This document shows, one piece after another, positions 11,412 through 22,063 of a DNA stretch of 64,000 bases. Source of the stretch: Cercis canadensis. Its lineage: Eukaryota; Streptophyta; Magnoliopsida; Fabales; Fabaceae. A program made the translations under genes and the position numbers. Location of the stretch: contig QAOA01000707.1 in assembly GCA_003255065.1 (NCBI GenBank), forward strand, positions 124,001 to 188,000. The letters are read 5' to 3'. The notes under the pieces are model-generated. The model was not told the origin of the DNA. It worked only from the letters and a program-made list of their open reading frames with translations, and did no database searches. The first letter of the stretch is position 1, and each line of letters begins with the position of its first letter.

Positions 11412-13101
11412 TTTATTTTTATTTTGAATAATGTATTTGTTTGATATAGTTTTGAAATTAATTAATATATGCGTAGTCCATAAAATATATTATGCGTCCA
11501 TTAAAAAGAAATTCTTTCCAGACAAAAAAAAAAAATATAAGAAAATTTGAATAAATGAAATTTTTACTTACAAAATAACCATACACTATTTTCTTTTGGT
11601 GTGACATATTGTTTAAGCATCGAAAAATTCACTAATTAATTATCTTATCATAAGTGGATAGTTTATCTTGTGTTGCCTCTAGTGAAAAAAAAGAAGAAAT
11701 AAGTATACCATAATAACCTATTTCTTTCTAGTACATAAGATACTCATATTTTTATCTAGCAAAATATCCAATATATATACCCATTTTGATATATGATAAT
11801 AAAAATCATTTAAAAGATATACATGAGAACTTATGAAAAAGCATTAAAGTAGCTAAAGTTTGTCAATGAACACTTGGTTTAGTAAGGAGAAACTCAGATT
11901 CTTCATTCAATTGCTTGGGTTTAAGGTTGTGCAAATTTATTAGTAAGACATCTCACGTGAGCCTAGCTTTATGTTTTAGCGCAACCTAGCCGGTTCCTAA
12001 ATTTTTTTGTTACCAAAAAACAGCTAAAGTCAATTGGGTTGCAGCCTTCTTTCGTTATATATAGGACCGTGATGTGCTGGAGAAATGAGATGAGAGTATA
12101 TAGCGGGAATAGAACTCATGACAAGCACTCTAGTTCTTATGACTAGAGGAGGTGTTACTAGATCCGCATGAATATTTCAAGTTTTTTCCTTTTATATTTA
12201 TCCAAGTTAGATGAGAAAAAAGTTACTATAAGAAAAGAAATTTGCTATTTCTGCAACTACTATTACTAATGTCACAACTTATTACTGAAAACATATTCTA
12301 TAGATAAAATTAGCCCCCATCAACTCTAATAAATAGTACATATAAAAAAAAAAAACTCTAATAAATAGTGGTATTGTTTATTGTATATAATCCTACCTTA
12401 TACCTATTAACTCTTGCCAAAGTTTCTCCTATGTTAATGAGGAACACTTTCCTTTCTCTTTTTCCTTTAATCTAAAATCATATCAATTAGACACAAGGAT
12501 TTTAACTAAAATAAAAAAAAAGGTTAAATAACAAAAATAAGAATTTATTGAATCAAATTTCATAAGCATCCCCAAATTGAAACAAAAGCCATTGCCTAAA
12601 ACATTTCCTTCACCTGTGGAGGAAGATTTCAGACGCAATAGGTTTCACAAAAACAGATGAGAAAGGTCAATTTATTATTCTTTGAGCTCTTGCAAAGGTC
12701 TAAGTCATTCTTTCATGGTTTTATATATTCCTTCTTCCATGGACATTTGGTCTTGTTATGTTGGATTTTGATTCCAGCGAGTTTGGAGCAAAACTAGAGC
12801 TGAGGGAAGCATTTTTTTGAATCAAAAGTTACTGTATTTTATCAATTAATAAGAAGACAAGCAACTTTTATATTATGGTAAACCAATTAATGTAATAAAA
12901 TTAAAAATGGAAAATTTGTCCAATTAAGTAATGAATATTAATTAAGTTGTGGCATTACCCATAATCCATAATGGCCATGGAAATAGCCACAGCCTAAAAA
13001 AATAAGTAGTAGTCATTCCATATTTAATAATTTAATTATTTTCATTAGGCTTATTATTGTTGTTGTTATGCTTTATATCAATGGTAATAACAGCAATTAT
13101 A
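11412..13101. other. AT-rich intergenic DNA, no gene seen
   Basis: No coding homology on either strand. Contains A/T runs only. Confidence 0.6.
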
Positions 13102-13134
13102 ATGGTTGATGCAGATTTTATGCAAAAATATGAG

Positions 13135-13255
13135 AGTAATGAGAAGATGATCACCAATGAAAGTAATGAGAAGTTGACCACCAATGAAAGTAATGAGAAG
13201 ATGATCACCAATGAAAATAATGAGTAAGTTGACCACCAATCAAAGTAATGAGAAG
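13135..13255. repeat. 27-bp minisatellite, about 4.5 copies
   Basis: Units start at 13135, 13162, 13189 and 13216, with a partial unit at 13244; units alternate between GATGATCACC and GTTGACCACC variants. The 27-bp period keeps a reading frame: an ORF from ATG at 13102 to TAA at 13227 (41 aa) reads as three 9-residue units SNEKMITNE or SNEKLTTNE. No homology or splice context supports a gene, so it is reported as a repeat. Confidence 0.9.
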
Positions 13256-13333
13256 TGTTAATATTATATTTACACTTAGGTGCTATTTACATTGATTGTG
13301 GAGTAAAAAAAAAAACATTCAGTAAATTTTTTN

Positions 13334-14417
13334 CATAAAAAAAAACTATTCAGTAAGGTTTTTCTTCCTTCCTCCATTATTACTTTTACTTTTATTATTT
13401 TTCTAGTATTATATTTGTGATTTTGGTACAATACCTTGAGAATGATGAGCCTAATTGTGTAGACTTTTACCAAACATGATGTAAAAACCTTTTAATTAGT
13501 TTTGTGCTCATAGATCTATTTTGTTGAGATCATAACACTCTTGAAATTAAATCTGGTCCAGAGTGCAGACACTATATATATACCATTAGAATCCAAAATA
13601 TCATAAACTCTTCAGTTAATGTATGCAAGGATAGGGGACCTACCAATTTGACTTCTAAATTATATTTTTACCATTATTAAGCTATGCCTCCACTGAAAAG
13701 ACCAGCACTTCATAAAATGGTCTTTTTTTAAAAAAAAGTCTATGTTTCTGGTTTTAATTTATTAGACTCATAAATTATTGACTAACACAATTACGGGTAA
13801 TTTATCTCCTCATAAAATTTTATTCCACTGATTTCCAATGAAATTTGAATTCAATACCTCTATGATAAAGTACCAAGTATTCAATCCATCTCATTTTTTA
13901 CGACTATCGTACTAATATTAGACTAACAATGAAAAACACTAAGAACATCTTTTAACAGTACAAATTCTTCTTGCAAATTAAGCCCAGCCTCTGCACTAAT
14001 CAGATCATGGGAAATCATGCCTAAACTTTCAATAATTAAGCTAAACTCAAATTTGATCACATTCAGAGCTAAGACTAAGAGTACCCTTGTTAGAAAAAGC
14101 TTTAAATCATTCTCTAAATCTTTCATTGAAAAATGTTACCCATAATTTGATTGAATGCCCAAATAAGTGGTATTCACGTGGATTAAGATTGATTAAATGC
14201 TACCTATGAAGTCCAAAAGCTTATTCTGAATTGGAAAATTATGCACCCAGCAGAGAAAAGATTTGACCAATAGTCATATGAAAAGACATGACTGACTGGG
14301 CTGCTGACCAACCTGAAACTCTTCTGCATGGTAGAAGCCAAGGGCCCATTAATAATTATTCAAGCCATTTCTTCATAGAAATAAGAATGAATCTGGGTTT
14401 GTAGATGAAATTATTGC
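13334..14417. repeat. Segmental duplication, copy 2
   Basis: Direct-orientation counterpart of 5442-6897, lacking the two insertions found there. Its left edge coincides exactly with a single N at 13333. No gene is recognisable. Confidence 0.88.
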
Positions 14418-14751
14418 ATAGTCAAATAATCAAAACACTCATTAAATTACATGATTATTATATTTAATATGTAATTATTAACGCGATACTAATAAATTCA
14501 ATAAAATAATTTATATTTTATATATAATAATTATATAGTTCAAAAAATATTTTAATTATCTCACTTTGCATATTCTGTTTCTAAAATATCTTTTACGTAG
14601 CAAGTTGATTTTTTTTGTTTGGGCCACGAAATTGATTTCTAGAATTTAACAATAGTCAAACCACCAATAAAATGTAATTTTTTTTCCTTCATCCCCGTAG
14701 ACTTCAACTTTATTTAGTAAAAAATAAAAAGTTTCAACAAAAAAAATTTAA

Positions 14752-14930
14752 AGATGTATTTGAAAGTGTTTCGGTTTTTTTGTTTTTAAAAATAATTTTT
14801 AAAAACAGCTATTTCTTATTTTTATTTTCTTGTTTTTAAAACAGTTTTGTGAGAAAAAAATTTTTAAAGATAATTTTACTAAACAAGTTTTTTTGTTTTA
14901 AAAAACAAAAAAACTGTTCAAACGGCCCTA
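14752..14930. mobile_element. Probable hAT-type MITE (about 180 bp)
   Basis: Imperfect palindrome. The right end, read on the minus strand, begins TAGGGCCGTTTGAACAG followed by TTTTTTTGTTTT, and the left end reads GATGTATTTGAAAG followed by TTTTTTTGTTTT. The GGGCCGTTTG-type terminus is common in plant hAT MITEs. Non-coding. Confidence 0.6.
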
Positions 14931-15700
14931 AGTTTCTTCTGTCAAAGGTTTGCACAGAACCACTCATTATTTGACTTTGGAAATTTTAATGATGTTATTC
15001 TGCCGTCCTCTTGGTTTAAATTTTCAAACTTGTCCGGAGTTGAAATTTTAGGCACTGTTCCATGAAAATGATAGGTACATTATTGTCTACCATGTCGATG
15101 ATTACAAGTGAATCTTGGTGGCTTTATATAAGTGTGTGATTATATTTAATCACTATGGTTTTTTAATCAAAGTATTTTTTTCTTTTTGCCAAAGTTTGAT
15201 GCTATAAGCGTGTGCCATATGGTTTGACCAAAATTATGATGTCAATCATAGCCATAATCATAAAGTTAATTTTATAATGAAAAATCATAGACTTAAAATA
15301 AAATCTAAACATTGTGAAAATTAACCATAGCATAGCATAGCTAGCTTTACGTGCTTAACATAACCATTTCACCAAAAATCTTGTACCCAATAAACTAGTT
15401 TGGTTTGAAAATTGTGTGGAGAAGATTTTCAATTGATTGTTGATCACAATTAGGAGAAGACTAAAAGTTTGTGTTTTTTGGCCTTGCATGTACCAGAAGT
15501 CAGGTTGAGCCTAAGTTTCCTGTGGACTGAAATTAATGGTTAGCCATAAAAAATGTTGAGTTTGGAAAATATTTCTTAAGTCTAGTCTCCACAAGAAAAT
15601 AAAAAGATGCATATATGTTGTTGAAATTCTTCAGAGTTTATTTTAATTTATTATGTAACATAAAAAGGTCAATAGATTTTTCTTTATTTGTGTTTCTCTA

Positions 15701-15790
15701 ACTAAAAAAAATTAAAACGGATTGAAATACTATATATAACACATAACTAAAAAAAATAAAAACGGATTGAAATACTATATATAACACATA
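15701..15790. repeat. 45-bp tandem duplication
   Basis: Two adjacent copies of a 45-bp unit containing AACGGATTGAAATACTATAT, differing at one or two bases. Confidence 0.9.
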
Positions 15791-16264
15791 TTTAGTTCAT
15801 TTCAAAAATAAAAATAAAAATAAAAATATATCTAGTTACTATTTGCGCTCTCAAAATTTTTGCATATATTTTGATCTCAATCTAATCTATAAGTTATCTA
15901 TCTTTGATAAAAAAAAAATAATAATGAAAGCAAAGTTGGATTTTTTAGATAAGTAAAGAAACACATCATAGAAGAATTATACTATATATAAATACATAGA
16001 AGAACATTATACATTAACTTTGATCTTTTGAAACATTGATCATAAAATCCTCAAATTTTATATCTTAAATACTTTTTGATTTAATTGAATACAATATGCA
16101 TTTTATATACACAAACATTAAGAATTATTTAGATAAGGTTTTAACTTTTTATTAGTATAATGATAAAAAATGGGATAGACAAATTATTAGGAGAATTTTA
16201 CCCAAGTTTCTTCTACCACATTTTTGTCTGAATTAGTTGAAGTGGTTTTTTTTTTGGACAGATT

Positions 16265-16266
<2 letters not shown>

Positions 16267-16301
<35 letters not shown>
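16267..16301. repeat. (AT)n microsatellite
   Basis: About 17 AT dinucleotides in the upstream flank of the kinase gene. Confidence 0.95.
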
Positions 16302-16303
<2 letters not shown>

Positions 16304-16400
16304 ATTGGAAGCAAAAAATATTATTAATTATTATTTCTATTATTAAATGTATTTTTTTGTTTGTTTTGTTTTGGTTATGACTGACAGCTAAAACAAGCGC

Positions 16401-17518
16401 GCAGGTTTAACCGAAAAGGATCACTTTCTACAACAATTGAACCAAGTGGGAACTCAGTTAAGGAATGAAGAAGTCTGAACTTTCAACTCGTGTGGTGACC
16501 ATTTCTCCCTTACTGTTCTTCCCACGCAAAGAACAATCAAGCTTACCAACGCCCACTTCTCCAATTAAAAATCAATTCGCCAGCCGCATTTATTTGATTT
16601 CTTTACAAAATTAATTTAATTATATAACATGCACTATATTTTCTTTCCATGGCCTCGTCTTTTTGTGCATCCAGCTTGAAGAACTAAATAGACCTCTGTT
16701 TTCCATTTGAATTGTCCTATCAAGCAGGTACCCATTCTTTACTCTCAAAGCTAATTGCTTTTTATTTTTTATTTTCTTTATGTTGTTTTATGGTATCTTA
16801 ATTAGTTGGTTGTTTCACTAAAAGATTCAAATTTTTATGGTGATTTGATTGCTTATCGTCAATTGAGTGAATTTTTGGCTTAAATGGTGGCAGAGCCAGC
16901 TCATAGAGTGGGATTATAGACTGAAACTTGAAATGGGTTTTCTCTCGGAAGTGGTTTTATTGTTGGGTTCAGCCAAATAGAGCAAATGGGTTTCAACAGT
17001 TACGAGAATGGGAGATTTTTGTGATTGATATTTGGGGTTGGCAAGTTTTAGGTTTTTCTGGACAATTTGGGGCTTTTGGAGTGCTTTCATGATGGAATTA
17101 GAGAAGTTGGCAAACTGGGTTTTTTCTTCAGTTCTGTGTTTGATGCTTGGTTTGAAGAGACTATGTATGTTGTTTTTCATTCTAAATCTTAAATAGGATC
17201 TAGGGTAGACTCTTTTGGAATTTCTGTTGATTAGTCAAAACAGTTGTTTCAGTTTATTAGATATTATTATTCTTATTCCATAAGTATCCTTTAATAAGGA
17301 TTTCCAACTGCTAAGTCGAAGGGGGGCACAGTATATTTAGTTGAAGATAATATTTATTCTTGCTTGCCTTTTTGTGTGCTTGTGTGTTTCTGTGTCTGTG
17401 TACATGGCTCTCTGTTTTGATGTTTATAATAATAGTTTAAAAGTGGCATTTTACTTATGTTGGAAAATGGTATATAATGCAGAGTTGCAGATAATAAATC
17501 TCTTATACCAGAATCATT
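16401..17518 (+). promoter_or_regulatory. Kinase gene promoter and 5' UTR, probably with a leader intron
   Basis: Upstream of the kinase ATG at 17519. A plausible 5'-UTR intron runs from a donor at about 16729 (AGCAG then GTACCC) to an acceptor at about 17481-17489 (AATGCAG or GTTGCAG). This is typical of this RLCK family but cannot be proven here. The small ORFs in the interval have no homology. Confidence 0.45.
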
Positions 17519-20500
17519 ATGAGTTGTGGCTGCTTCGGGATCTCAACTTCAAAGAAGAAAATAAGTTCTCCTCGTGCTCCTCAAGCCATTGATGGTAAGG
17601 GCCTGACGATTACACTAACATTGCTCCTTATTCATAAAACATTAAGGAGTTATTATGTTTGCATCGCCTTTAAAGCATTTGATGTGCTGTAGTTTAAGTT
17701 CTAGTCTCTAACTATGCAGGGAGTTGTTTACTTATGTTTCATCAATAACAATTCAAGTTATACAGCTAGTTCATTTCCTAGATTCCAGCCCTCTGATCAT
17801 ATTATAAACTTACCAAGCTCATATTGTGCATAGATTGGTCTATTGGCCATTGTTGATAGATAGGTCTATTGGCCAAAAGACAGTAACCTTAAAAGTTGTG
17901 ATCTGACTTGAAAAAGTTATTAGGTCCATTAGCCATTACATCAGTGGAAACATAATATCAATATTGCCAATAGACATCCTCTCGGGCCTCTTTACTACTT
18001 TGGCCTCATTTTGACTTTGGATAAGCAACACTGTTATGATCTAGGACACAATAACTCAGGCGTAAACTTGATGATACTTCTTTTACTAAAATTTCCTTCT
18101 TTCTTCCTTTTCTTTTTTTCCAATTTATCACTACACTCTCTGTCTTACTAATATAAACTTCTTTTCATCTCCTCTATTCTTTTGTACTCAGGCTTTCCAC
18201 TTGATAATATTAGGCATTTCTCTGAGCAAGAACTAAGGTTGGCAACTGATAATTATGATTCGAGAAATAGGATTGGACGAGGAGGATTTGGAACTGTTTA
18301 TCAGGTATTCAGGTTACATATTCATTCACTTGTTGTAACTTATGGGATTAATAAGCATGTTAGTCTGTTGAACTTATCAAAAGGATTCTTCAGAGGTACT
18401 TATGCAAAAGAGAGATGCTGCTTGTTGCTTTTTACTCTTTCTTTCTCTCCTTTTTCCGTGTTAAATTTTAGTTTTAGAATCCATTTTGTGATGCAAGTGC
18501 CAATATGGACCGACTAGGTATCCAAACATTGCATGAAAAACATTTATACTTTTGAAAACCCATTTCCACAATACTCTTTATGTCATATCTAGTATCAATG
18601 TTATAGATATGTTTATTATAGAGTATCGCATTCAATATCTGGCTCTTTGAGGAAGTGTCTGAAATCTATATACTTTTAGATGCTGCATTCTAATACTTGT
18701 GTAGTTATAGGCCATTTTCTTTCCCGAAGTTAAAAAGAATAAAAAAATTTCTTTAATTTGATTCTCTTACATTTCTCAACGGTGGTCTGGTTGCTTTGTT
18801 CAGCATCCAGTTTTGCAAGTTGATTTATTTCCTTTAGCATTGGTTGGCATCTGTGCATCATGTTTACCTTGGACTAAGGGTGGTGTGCTTATCGGTTCTA
18901 ATCTCCATCAATTTGTTTTGATGGTCTAGCGAAAGATCTCTTGGTACCTGGGTTTAGGAAATACTTCAATGTTATGTTTGTACAGCATAAATATTATTCT
19001 AGCATTAAGAATTCAATCCTTCCGTCCATTACTATTTGGTAATAACTAAGGACAAGAGGCTGTCTAGAGAATTAATAATAGTTTTATCACCTATGGTTTA
19101 GAATATGTAGGTGAGTTAATTGCTAAAATATCCATGTTTACGTTTTGCTAGGGGACCTTGAAAGATGGAAGGGAAGTGGCAGTGAAGAGCCTTTCTGTTG
19201 GATCGAAGCAGGGAGTTCGTGAATTTTTAACTGAGATTAAGACTATATCAAATGTCAGGCATCCAAACCTTGTTGAATTGGTTGGCTGCTGTGTTCAAGG
19301 ACCTAGTCGTATCTTAGTCTATGAGTATGTGGAAAATAACAGCCTTGACCGTGCATTACTTGGTAAATTCAAATGAATGATTCAGAGTAAATTATAAACT
19401 CACAAACCAAGATCAAAATACACAATTAGAGGATACAACATATAATGTTTCTTTCCCTTTTCTATCTTTTTGTAGGCACAAGGAATACTAGCATCAAACT
19501 GGACTGGAGTAAAAGATCTGCAATTTGCATGGGTACTGCTACGGGTCTAGCATTCCTTCATGAAGAACTCGTGCCCCATATCGTGCACAGAGACATCAAA
19601 GCCAGCAACATATTACTTGACAGGGACTTTAATCCAAAAATAGGAGATTTTGGGTTGGCTAAACTATTTCCAGATGACATCACTCACATTAGCACAAGAA
19701 TTGCTGGAACAACGTATGTTATATTTCAGATTCCCTGTTTAATTTTGTGTGTTTCCCAAAGCACTGGAAGATGAGAGTTCCTTTAGATTTTTCTGGTCCT
19801 CATGGTCAATAATTTATTGTAGTTCCCCAATCCATAATTTGTACTCTGGAACCACACATTCAAAAACCATGATATGATGCTGGAACAACAGAGAAAAACG
19901 GTTTTCCAAATGATTGATTGATTGATTGTATAAAATGTATCTGTGGTATGTCTCATGTTTAATTTGCTATGACAATCTTGCTTATGTTATCTGCTCCTCT
20001 CACACACTAATGGGTTTAGATTGTATTGGTAAAAGATATTGATCAACCATTTAATAACTATTTTAATTGCATTTCATCCGCTATTTATATATATGTTGTC
20101 AGTAGATGTTTGCTACCCCAATTCTTATCTCTATGGATTGAGGATGTTCTAATATATTGTCTTAATAGTTTTTGGTTTCCATTGGCACAGTGGTTATTTA
20201 GCACCAGAATATGCGTTAGGTGGCCAGTTAACCATGAGGGCCGATGTATATAGCTTTGGGGTTCTTATATTTGAAATAATTAGTGGCAAAAGCAGTGCAA
20301 GGACAAACTGGGGAGGGACACAGAAATTCCTCTTGGAATGGGTACGTAAGTTTCTCTTTTCTATTTTCATTCATTTAAGTTACTTCATCATTATACATTT
20401 TATGTTCTGTAACTCTTTAGGTTTATACTTTCATCTGAAATCTCAACATATTCTACCATAATGATTTCATGGTGTTCTCTATCTCTCTTCATTACTCCTT

Positions 20501-21065
20501 TCATTCCTTAATCCGGTCCCCATTGAGTTAAGGTCTCTCAACTGTGAGAATGACAGTTTAGCTGCTCGGCACAGTTTTGCGGGTCCCTCCCCTTGTCATT
20601 AACCACCTTGTTAAGCATTATATGGGACACCATTCCATAAACAAAACCTTCTCCACAAATTTTCCTTTGATCAAATACATGCAAAGATGTTGATGTGGGA
20701 CTTGGAACATGAATAATGATCTCTATTTGCTCTAACAGGCCTGGCAACTTTATAAAGAGGGGAGACTCTTGGAGCTTGTAGATTCAGAGATGGGGGAATT
20801 TCCAGAGGAAGAAGTAATTAGGTACATGAAGGTGGCCCTTTTCTGCACACAGGCAGTAGCAGGCAGAAGGCCATTGATGTCCCAGGTTCTAGAAATGCTC
20901 TCCAGGAATATCCGGCTAAACGAGAAACAACTTACTGCACCAGGATTCTTCCAAGATTCAGGTCTTTTTAGTGGGGAACCCTCTCAAAAGCAGTCATCCA
21001 GTGACTCTACAAGCAATCAGATTAGCTCTGTCCCTGTCAGTATCACTCAAGTGACCCCACGATGA
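17519..21065 (+). CDS. Receptor-like cytoplasmic Ser/Thr kinase, CRPK1-like (At1g16670 family)
   Basis: Predicted soluble, membrane-tethered serine/threonine kinase. Six exons join in frame to 371 aa: 17519-17594, 18192-18304, 19152-19362, 19476-19713, 20191-20341, 20739-21065; all introns are GT-AG. The N-terminus MSCGCFG has two cysteines suited to palmitoylation; there is no Gly2, signal peptide or transmembrane segment. Kinase landmarks are the glycine loop [10 protein letters not shown] (residues 53-62), catalytic Lys75 in VAVK, HRD at 171-173 (an RD kinase), DFG at 191-193 and APEYALGG in the P+1 loop. The C-tail is Ser/Thr-rich and ends [11 protein letters not shown]. In Arabidopsis the related CRPK1 phosphorylates 14-3-3 proteins in the cold; whether this is the orthologue or a close paralogue cannot be decided here. 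It converges on the clathrin light chain gene downstream. Confidence 0.93.
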
Positions 21066-22063
21066 AGCAGGAATCAACATAATCCTGTTAAGCCTGATGT
21101 TGATTGGATTGCAGAGATTTTTTTTTTTTTTTATTCAACAGGATGGAAATAGCAAGGAGAGATTATTCTTTTTTTTTTTTTTTTGGGGGGGAAAAAATAT
21201 AATGTGAGAAGAAAGCAAGCACAGTTTTCTTACTTTATCATATTCCATTTTAAATTCTTATCTTATGATGGGAAAATCAGGAAGCAGGGTTAACTTGTAA
21301 GCATGCGGTAGCAGATTGTCTGAGGGAAAGTTAGCAAACAAACCCCCCCACCCAACCACATCTTTTTCTCTTGTTTCCAATATGTAATATTTATAGTAGT
21401 CAAGAAAAAGGTATTGATAAAGATGCTTTCCATCACTCTTTCTCTTTCATGCTCTTATAGACAAAACTCAAGAGTACCAGTAAGAAAGTGTACAAGTAGT
21501 CAGGCTGAGCTGGGACTAAGGAGCTCAGCCAACAAAAGCCTAACTTAAAAAAGTCTTTGCTTAAAGAAGCATTTCTTCGTTGTCCAACATACATAGCTTT
21601 AATTAGCTTCGGATAAAGTATTGTAGTCTCCTCTATACTTTTCACTGAATTCGGTGAATTACATTTATCTAACAACCGAAGATGCTTAAAATGAAGGTAA
21701 AGTCAACACATGAATCATTGTGCTTTCCCTTAAACAACACAGAATATAAATTACGCAGATCAGGAAGGTTGTACAAGACAAACGTTTGGAAGGGAAGATA
21801 TAAAACTTTCCAATGGACACAGCCAGCAAGCAATTTCAGTCTAATCTCAAAAAGACAAATCAATATATTTTTTGAACAAAAGGTAACATTGAATCTCCAT
21901 GGTCATAATTGTTAATAATGGAGGAAATTAATACAAAACCTCAACGTTGGTAATATAATGCAACCGAAAGGCATTAGAAACTAATATCAGGACAAAACAT
22001 TCAGCCATGACTGCAGGGAAAGAAGAAAAAATTTATGGGAACCAGGAGGTATGCTAGGTAGGA
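21066..22063. other. Shared 3' region between two convergent genes
   Basis: Holds the 3' UTR of the kinase (plus strand, with two poly-T stretches at about 21119-21134 and 21170-21184) and the 3' UTR of the clathrin light chain gene (minus strand). The small ORFs here have no recognisable homology. Confidence 0.6.

Larger units (their letters stand above)
14418..16400. other. AT-rich intergenic DNA with small repeats
   Basis: No gene seen. Holds a MITE (14752-14930), a 45-bp tandem duplication (15701-15790) and an (AT)n tract (16267-16301), listed separately. Confidence 0.6.

Noticed and set aside
13135-13255. Regular 27-bp repeats considered as a CRISPR-like array
   Set aside because: There are no unique spacers; the units are directly adjacent, and the genome is a plant nuclear genome.
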